Assembly: GCA_030435675.1 (NCBI GenBank) | Contig: CM059621.1 | Coordinates: 4,526,001-4,590,000, forward strand | Source of the DNA: Steinernema hermaphroditum | Taxonomy: Eukaryota; Nematoda; Chromadorea; Rhabditida; Steinernematidae | Reading direction: 5' to 3' | Length of the DNA stretch: 64,000 nucleotides | In this document: one piece after another, positions 57,412 through 64,000 of the stretch | How the letters are laid out: each line of letters opens with the position of its first letter | Numbering within the stretch: the stretch's first letter is position 1 | Notes under the pieces: model-generated | Told to the model about the DNA's origin: nothing | The model's database searches: none | Seen by the model: the letters and a program-made list of their open reading frames with translations, nothing else | Made by a program: the position numbers and the translations under genes

Positions 57412-58658
57412 ATGGGCTCCCGCTTGCCGTACTCATCCGAAGAGAACACTAACATGTGGAAGTATATAATCCGCCAGCTGCGCCTCGGAAATGACAGCGC
57501 TTCGAAACCGATGGGATTCACAATTTGGCAAGAGTACGTCAAGGACAATCCTCGATGTGGTCGCTCAACTGCGAGTTTGCAGAGCCAGTGAGTTCTCTCT
57601 TTCTATTTGTCTTTTAATAGCGATTTCTTCAGCTATCGTCGACAAATGCATGATCAGGTGCGATTCGCGAACCTGCCGCTCGACGACATTTTGTACTTAT
57701 TCAGGCGTACCGGCCGAAAGATGCTAGAAAGCGAGAAGACACAGTGCGTCCTTGTGGTGTTGTGGTGTAGCTGATTTTGTGATTTAGTATCGAAATGCAG
57801 TTCAAGTGCCGGCTCCGCAAAGAAGGCAACAAGTGGATAGCGGATCGCCTGCCTTCCGATCCTAACTTGGATATAAGCGATACGGATAACGATGAAACCT
57901 TTGTTCGCCAGCGATCACCTCCTGCAGATCAGACTGTACGTTTGTTCTAAAACTTACATTGTCTTTCAGCTTTCTCATTGTAGGGATGGCTAGAAGTTCC
58001 GCTGGGCATCGAACATGGTAGGCATGAAGTTGTTACTTCATTGGTCCATCGAAACCGCAATGATCCCGAACAGGAGCGTAAAAATAGGAAGAGGGTCATG
58101 AACCCCGATAGACATGAAGCTAGAAGCAGCGTTCAGGAAGTAATATCATTCTCTTGTTTCCCAACATGGTAGAGATCCATTAAGATGAGTCACCTTCATA
58201 CGCCTACGGACGAGACTGTTCCCAAACGACCCAGAATAGACGTCGGATTCTCTTCAGATGAGGAAGAACATACAAATGTAACTGATTGCGCTTTAGTCGG
58301 TGCACTCTCTTTGGATGTCCCATCAACTTCTGCATCGCTTGACAGAGTAGCGCAAGCAGATTTGGAAAGTGATCCGAGAATTGTTCAGAAATCTCCGGCA
58401 TCCGTTTCTCGAGAGGTTCGGAAGAGCTCTTACTTTTATGCGACATATTTTTTGCAGAACAACAGCGAAGGTAATGCCGATTCCCCGGCAAATGAAGATC
58501 TGGAGGACAGCTGCGCGAATAAAACTGTTACCGAATCACAGGAACTGGTAACGCTTGTACTTGAACTTGATTATGTTCAGCAGAGTCAATTTCAGAGCGT
58601 TATACCCGTGGAAGATGCACTGAACGCTATGCTGGACGCGCGTAACAGCAAGAAATAA
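57412..58658 (+). CDS. Myb/SANT-like nuclear protein, RAP1-like
   Basis: Exons 57412-57587, 57633-57743, 57788-57935, 57984-58139, 58173-58658; 358 residues, all phases consistent; TTTCCAG precedes the start. The N-terminal about 65 residues read YSSEENTNMWKYI...GFTIWQEYVKDNP...RSTASLQSHYRRQM, a three-helix Myb pattern close to the RAP1 telomere-protein type. A second helical block (LPLDDILYLFRRTGRKML), a basic middle, PKRPRID (nuclear localisation type), an acidic/Ser-rich region, and a hydrophobic C-terminal helix pair (LVTLVLELDYVQQSQF) follow. Alternatives are an SPK-type nematode domain or another SANT protein. The last intron is only 33 nt. Confidence 0.55.
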
Positions 58659-58920
58659 TTTCTAGTTGTTCTCCGCTATTGTAATTCAACTTGTTTTGAA
58701 AAACTGTACTAACCATCGAGCTCATTCTTGTCATCGAGTACTGGTTTTTTGCCACAACTACTATTTTCATTCCAGTACCCTATGTCTTTATTCTCTCAAT
58801 AACAGTTTTCGGCCCACATTCGCAACTACGCCAACAGCGCTGTATGGAAATCAGGCGATGTTTTGCGGTGTGTCGATGTGGAATCAGCCGATCAACGCCC
58901 CGGTACAGTAAGGAGTCGCT

Positions 58921-58928
58921 TATAAAAG
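58921..58928 (+). promoter_or_regulatory. TATA box of gene C
   Basis: TATAAAAG, 40 nt before the ATG at 58968. Confidence 0.6.
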
Positions 58929-58967
58929 CCAGTCCGGGCTGATGGCTCTTCACTATTTCAGCCGGTC

Positions 58968-60401
58968 ATGTTCCGTGGAATCCTCCTTTCGGTAAGCACT
59001 CAATTAAAGCCATCAGACTATGCTTCGGTCTTCAGGCTCTCCTGGTGGCCGCCATCGCAGCCGAGGGCAACAACCCGAAAGCGAACGGACTCCACGACAA
59101 CGGCAACCACTTCGGGTGACTCAAGAAGAAATTCGGATACGGATCCGCCGAGGCGACGACCGTATTGGCTCCCGAGGTTACTGTGGACCCTAAGGCCGTG
59201 TCGGAAGCATTGAAGGCGAACTCTCCGATTGAAGCAATTACCGTAGTTACTTCTGAGGTCACTGATTCTCCTATCATCATCGAAGACTCCTCTGTAGTTC
59301 CGATCGCTGGTAAGTGCGGCTGCGAGGAATCGTCTGCTGGCATCAAGGCGCCTACTTCGTCAGTCGTTGTCAACGAGACCTCTGTCGAAGTTGAAGTGAA
59401 CGAACAGAACTCTACAGTCATCACTGAAGGTACAATGACAAAACTCAACTACAGGTACAAAGTTTCTCCAGGTGCTGTCGAAATTTCTGATGGAAAGTCG
59501 AGCAGTCACGAGCACAACAGTGGAGAAAAGAAGTCAAGCCATGAGAAGAGCTCCGAAGTTCGTGGAAAGAGACACGAGAAGAGCCACGAGAAGCACGGAA
59601 AGAGCCATGAGAAGCACGGTAAGAGCGGTGAGAAGAAGGTCCACAAAGAGGGAAAAAGCACCGAAACCGATCAGAGCTTCGAGAATGGTAGGCGTCTCCA
59701 GCTAGCACAGCGTTACCAGCCCTAATCCAGAGTACAACAAGTTTGTCTCTCGTCACCACTCGCGTGAGCACGTCGGCTACAAGTCCTGCGAAACTGTGGA
59801 CGGCCAAAATGTGGGATCGGGTATTTTTCAGATCTATTTTTCTTTTCGATAACTTATCTCCTTTAGTTCATGTCTCTTCCGAGCAACACAACGAAGTCGC
59901 CAACGACACATCTGCGGAAGCTCAAGAAGTGATCGTCGAAGGCGCCACCGTCATTGTCGAAGGTGACTTCTATTCTGCACATTTCTGATACGGTATCCGT
60001 TTGAAGGTTCAACTCCCTCTCCAGTCGTCCCGTCCAAGCCGACCAGCCATGAGCACAAGAACGGAAAGAGCGCCTCCTCTGAGGAGATCGAGGGTCACCA
60101 GATTGATCACCGCAACGAAACTTCGTCTGAAGAGATCAAGGAATCGACCGTTTCCAAGAAGTCTTCTGAAGTGATCGTCGACGACGCTACCATCGTCTTC
60201 GAAGACGCCGTTTCCACGTCTTCCCCTGTCGCCGGAGGAGAGGCGAAGAGCGGTGAGCACAAGAAGGATAGCCGCGAGCAGGGAAAGAAGAGTGGCGAGC
60301 ACCACAACAAGAGCTCCGAGAAGAAGGGTCACAGTGGTGAACAGAAGGACTCGAAGAAGAGTGGAAAGAGTGCGGAGAAGAAGAACTCCAAAGAGCAGTA
60401 A
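58968..60401 (+). pseudogene. Secreted Ser/Lys/Glu/His-rich protein, member C, with a premature stop
   Basis: Exon layout and splice sites match gene B, from ATG 58968 to TAA at 60399-60401. In exon 2 the codon for the Trp in NHFGWLKKK has become TGA at 59117-59119, only about 40 codons into the protein; no nearby splice site removes it. Downstream the frame is otherwise open and repeats are kept (an extra KHGKSHE unit near 59605), so the lesion is recent. A truncated secreted peptide, stop read-through, or a dead gene are all possible. Confidence 0.7.
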
Positions 60402-60470
60402 ACTCCTTTTGCGCCTCTGTCGGCGATTGAATGACCGGTTGACACCTGATTGAATAAAGCTTTGGGCATG

Positions 60471-61818
60471 TCAATCCTCGTTGTTGAGAGAGTTATGAAT
60501 TGACGTTAATAATGGCCAAAGAAGTTTTATTCCATAGATTATACCTTACGTAGTTAGTTACCATCCTACGTAATCACTTATCGATGACAAAGCACAAAAA
60601 AGGAACCTTGTAAATTGACCGTTGCCAACAACCAATAGAAGAAGTAGAATTAAATCCGTCTTTCAGAACAATCTTGTTTTTTAGTATTCTAAGTAATTAT
60701 GAGACTGCTTCGTGGACTGTGGGCAACACGCAAAAAATTCACCTTATATTTAACAACAGATGCATATCCATTGGACGAATGACCCATTTTGAGAGAAAAT
60801 CGGAATTCCAAGGCAATAGAAAATGTTTTTATAATAGTTATGTCGGCGAATCAGCACTATAACCTGGATGCTATGGAAATGGGAAGCTATGACAAGTGAA
60901 GGAATGTCATCGGGATCCATTTTGAATTTAATACAAAGCCTGTGTCACACAAGTATAGCCGCCCTAAAGAGTTGATTTGGAACAGCAAGCAGCGCCAAGA
61001 GTTGTAGTCGCAGATTGTTCAGTTGGAGGAGCGTTTGTATCGTGGCAGAACGTCCTATCGTGTAGCTCCATTGTATAGGTACGTAGCCGAAAGCTATTTG
61101 GACATCGTGGGATGCCAGTCGTCCGCGGGATCAGTTGCCCATGGGACCACCATCACAAAGTATCGAATTTGTTCAAATACAGTGAGATGACTGCAAATTG
61201 TTAAGATGACATTAATAGTGGATATAAAAGGTGGAAAGTGGATAAAAGAAGACGACTTCTCTTCATACGAACAACCTGTCCCATTTTGCTATCCGAAGAA
61301 TTTACATTTGGAAGAATTCAGCACAAACTTCACGGGGACAGCGCATTTGCATCGACACCAACTATCGAAGTAAACAAAGATCTGAAAGGACAGGCATCTA
61401 TTGCTCTCAGTGTTGAGAATGGAGAATTAAAAGGTACTAAAAGTGAGCATAAGTGAAAATGCTCCATTAAATGCATGTTATCGTAAACACATATGCTGAA
61501 AACGGCCATTATAAACTGCCCGTTTTAACTGATAAATACATGAGATTCGATATACACAGAAGTTAGTATCTTTAATTTTGTAGTTTAACGATCTCCGACA
61601 CAGTGCATCATAAATCCTGCTAATAGAGTGTTTTTGTTTTTAGATCCGATATGGAAATACGACTGCACTGAATGTATTGCATCACAGTTAGGTGCTCATA
61701 GTGTTCCTCGATCTTCACGTGAATGGATTTTCATGTTGCCAACGAATGCAAAACCGTAGTTTCAGTGAGCACTGTACTTTTATGACTCAGAACACCGTAT
61801 TCTTCGCCTAGAACACTC
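60471..61818. other. Intergenic, no gene recognised
   Basis: AT-rich, short unsupported open frames only (for example 61238-61456). Confidence 0.4.
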
Positions 61819-61827
61819 TTTAAAAGG
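61819..61827 (+). promoter_or_regulatory. TATA-like box of gene D
   Basis: TTTAAAAGG, 48 nt before the ATG at 61867, same box as gene A. Confidence 0.5.
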
Positions 61828-61866
61828 CAGCTCCAACTGACGATACGATCACTTCACATCTCAGCG

Positions 61867-63889
61867 ATGTATCGCATCGTTCTTCTAGTGAGTAATTAGT
61901 GCTACTATTAGAAGCCTACCAAACTATTTCCAGGTTCTCCTCGCCAATGCCGTCTCAAGTTTTGGAAACGATCCTAAGGATCAAGCCCTTCATGACAATG
62001 GTCTTTAGCTTGCCCTCCACCTGCATAAAATAATTATTCTAGGAAATCACTATGGATGGTATAAACACAACGGCGTAGTTGCTTCTTCGGTCGCTCCCGT
62101 CGTCCAGAAAGCATCGAAGAACCCCTTCCTTGGACATGGAATTGCCACTATACTTCCGGTCGTGCACAGTGTGAAACAGGTAGTACCTACAGTAGGAAAG
62201 ATTTCCGCCGTTTCCAAGCCGTTCCATTCAAAAGAAGAGATTGTGAGCAAAGCACCAGCATACAAGAAAGCTTCTTCCAGCGAGAAACACTTCGGTGGGT
62301 ACATTTGATAACTGAAGTCAATTTAAAAACGGTTAATAAGTGACTTGCTAAGACCCGAACGTTGTCCTGGCGATTCTGATAATCCACAATTCGAAGATCT
62401 CGCTAATGATTCTCTAATGCAAATCGGTCCCCGGAACGATGCGATACGATACATGAAATGCCTTCACTGGTTCCTATGCAGATCAGGGAATTGCGACCAT
62501 TTAGAAAAATTCGCTTCTTCGATCGGCCCCCAGATTCCACAGGCACCGAAAAATACTTCATTGGATAACAAGATCGATCTCGTCGTGTCAACGAAGAACC
62601 CCTTTATTAGATATGGAATTACCACAGGATTTCCGGTCATGACCAGTGAGAAACCGAATGTGCCTACAGTAGGAAAGATTTCCGCCGCTTCCAAGCCGTT
62701 CCATTCAAAAGAGGAGTTTGTGAGCAAAGCACCAGCATACAAGAAAGCTTCTTCGAGCGAGGAACACTTCGGTGGGTTTATTTGAAAACTGAAGTCAAAT
62801 AAGTGACTTCCCAAGATCAGAATCTTGTTCTGGAGACTCTGATGATCCGAATTTCTAGGACATCGCTAAAAGCAAAAGCGATATGCGTTCACTGATTCTT
62901 ATACGATGCATATCAGAATTGCGGCCATTTAGAAACATTCGCTTCTTCGATCGGCCCCCAGATTCCACAGGCACCGAAAAATGCTTCATTGGATAACAAG
63001 ATTGCGACAGGCTTCCCACACGTCTCAAAGGTCGCATCCTCAATTTCTCCCTACATTCCGAAAGCTCTGGATAGCGCTGCATTCAGCAAGAAACCGTCTG
63101 AGCTTGTCACGGACAGAGCCCCCATTTATCGTTCCACTTCTCATGAAATTGTGAGCAAATCGCCAAAAGTGGATGGACATTCCTCAGGAGAAAAAAGCAT
63201 CGGTGAGCTAACCTCGAAATACATACATTTAACCAGAGTATTTAGAGTCTAAGAAGGCAAACATTCACACACACAAAATCCGTAATGATAGTTCTTCCGA
63301 AGAAGCTGGACCTAAACCTAAGAACCATGAACACAGCCCGAAGAGTCAAGAGAAGAAGGGTAAGCACAGCGCCGAGAAGCACGAGAACGGTTTCCCCAAG
63401 AGAATCAAGCGCTCGAACATCCATAACAGCTTCGAAACCGGTAGGCTTTATTATGTGGAAAATGCGATATACTTGACCATTCTTCAGCTTATGACAAATT
63501 CCTTGAAGACAAGCATCGTCGTGACAAGCATTCTAAAGAAAACAAGAGCCACGAGAGTCACGAAGGTAAACGACTTTGGCAATGACACATTGCTCTTGAT
63601 CTCAGGTCGTACAAATTCGACTTTCGCTTCCCATTCCAACGAAGAACACAAAAAGTCTTCTTACGAAGAATCGAAAGAGAGAAAGAAGGTTGGTGGACAG
63701 GTCATCTTCAGGAAGAATACTGATGGATCATTCAAGGAGAACGGCGAAAGTAATAATGCCCTATTCCACCTCATTTAATCTTTACTCATAGTGTTTGGTG
63801 CTTCTCCTGCTCCGCACATTGTCAAGTCGAAGATACACGAGCAGAAGATTAAGGAAGAACGCCATGGAAAGAAGTCCCACGAACAGTAA
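61867..63889 (+). CDS. Secreted Ser/Lys/Glu/His-rich protein, member D, with duplicated exons
   Basis: Exons: 61867-61887, 61934-62000, 62043-62294, 62505-62771, 62933-63202, 63246-63440, 63488-63565, 63606-63749, 63792-63889. Intron 1 is phase 0 and all others phase 1. Signal peptide MYRIVLL plus VLLANAVSS, then GNDPKDQALHDNG and NHYGWYKH, aligned with members A to C. Exons 3 to 5 are related (shared VGKISAxSKPFHSKEE, SKAPAYKKASSSE and, in 4 and 5, SSIGPQIPQAPKN), so the middle grew by tandem exon duplication. The C-terminal exons are Lys/His/Glu-rich and end HGKKSHEQ. No stops found. Function unknown. Confidence 0.7.
62160..63003 (+). repeat. Tandem duplication of an exon with flanking intron
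   Basis: The stretch from GTAGGAAAGATTTCCGCC to AACTGAAGTC recurs at 62188-62320 and 62670-62795, and the block CTTCTTCGATCGGCCCCCAG to ATAACAAGAT recurs at about 62514-62573 and 62942-63001. Confidence 0.7.
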
Positions 63890-64000
63890 CCCTATACTGT
63901 CGTCTGATCAATGATTAATATTAATACTAATAATGACAACAATAAATTATTGCAGCGATTTCAAACTTCCCATTGAGTATAGGCTGTCCAATTAAAAATG

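Larger units (their letters stand above)
58862..60470. repeat. Right arm of a 1.6 kb inverted duplication
   Basis: Partner of 54148-55738, with scattered substitutions and one 12-residue-scale insertion in a KHGKSHE run of the gene. Confidence 0.85.

Overview
The window reads as nuclear DNA of a nematode. Genes are split by 30-55 nt introns ending in TTTCAG-type acceptors, several starts sit just behind a possible trans-splice acceptor, and the recognisable products are nematode-like: srx-type chemoreceptors, C-type-lectin relatives, RPB10, a Brahma/SWI-SNF ATPase and a SURF2 homologue. A PAT-type tyrosine-recombinase retroelement and strong lineage-specific gene duplication would suit a diplogastrid (Pristionchus-like) worm, but that placement is inference. 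No prokaryotic features were seen. Exon coordinates were reconstructed by hand from splice signals, reading phase and comparison between paralogues inside the window.

Layout. 0-5 kb: a secreted two-module C-type-lectin-like/mucin gene whose first module is split by a 0.49 kb retroposon, a second copy of that retroposon in an old transposon, a C-type lectin, and a decayed RTE fragment. 6.4-16.1 kb: three tandem eight-exon paralogues of an unrecognised four-repeat protein with an N-terminal myristoylation-type start and PPxY motifs in the tail; a small membrane-protein gene lies between copies 1 and 2. Foldback minisatellite elements lie in and around these genes. 16-21 kb: repeats, a small secreted protein, and an intact relative of the first lectin-like gene. 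21.8-31.4 kb: three srx-like receptor genes, two of them on the arms of a 2.2 kb inverted duplication, with mariner/Tc1, RTE and hAT-type debris.

33-47.3 kb is the conserved part: rpb-10, swsn-4, a glycine/tyrosine-rich secreted peptide gene, a 1.33 kb PIF/Harbinger-like foldback element, a SURF2 homologue and a single-pass membrane protein. 47.5-52.26 kb is a nearly complete PAT retroelement (Gag, RT-RNase H, tyrosine recombinase) with split direct repeats. 52.4-63.9 kb holds four paralogues of a secreted Ser/Lys/Glu/His-rich protein built from phase-1 exons. Two form an inverted duplication, and one of these carries a premature stop. A Myb/RAP1-like nuclear protein gene sits in the spacer between them.

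The housekeeping genes do not form a pathway with their neighbours. The rest looks like a fast-evolving, environment-facing part of a chromosome: secreted lectin-like, mucin-like and charged repeat proteins, chemoreceptors and peptides, duplicated in tandem and in inverted orientation and repeatedly invaded by transposons. The best candidate for an undescribed system is the myristoylated, four-repeat, PPxY-tailed family at 6.4-16.1 kb.
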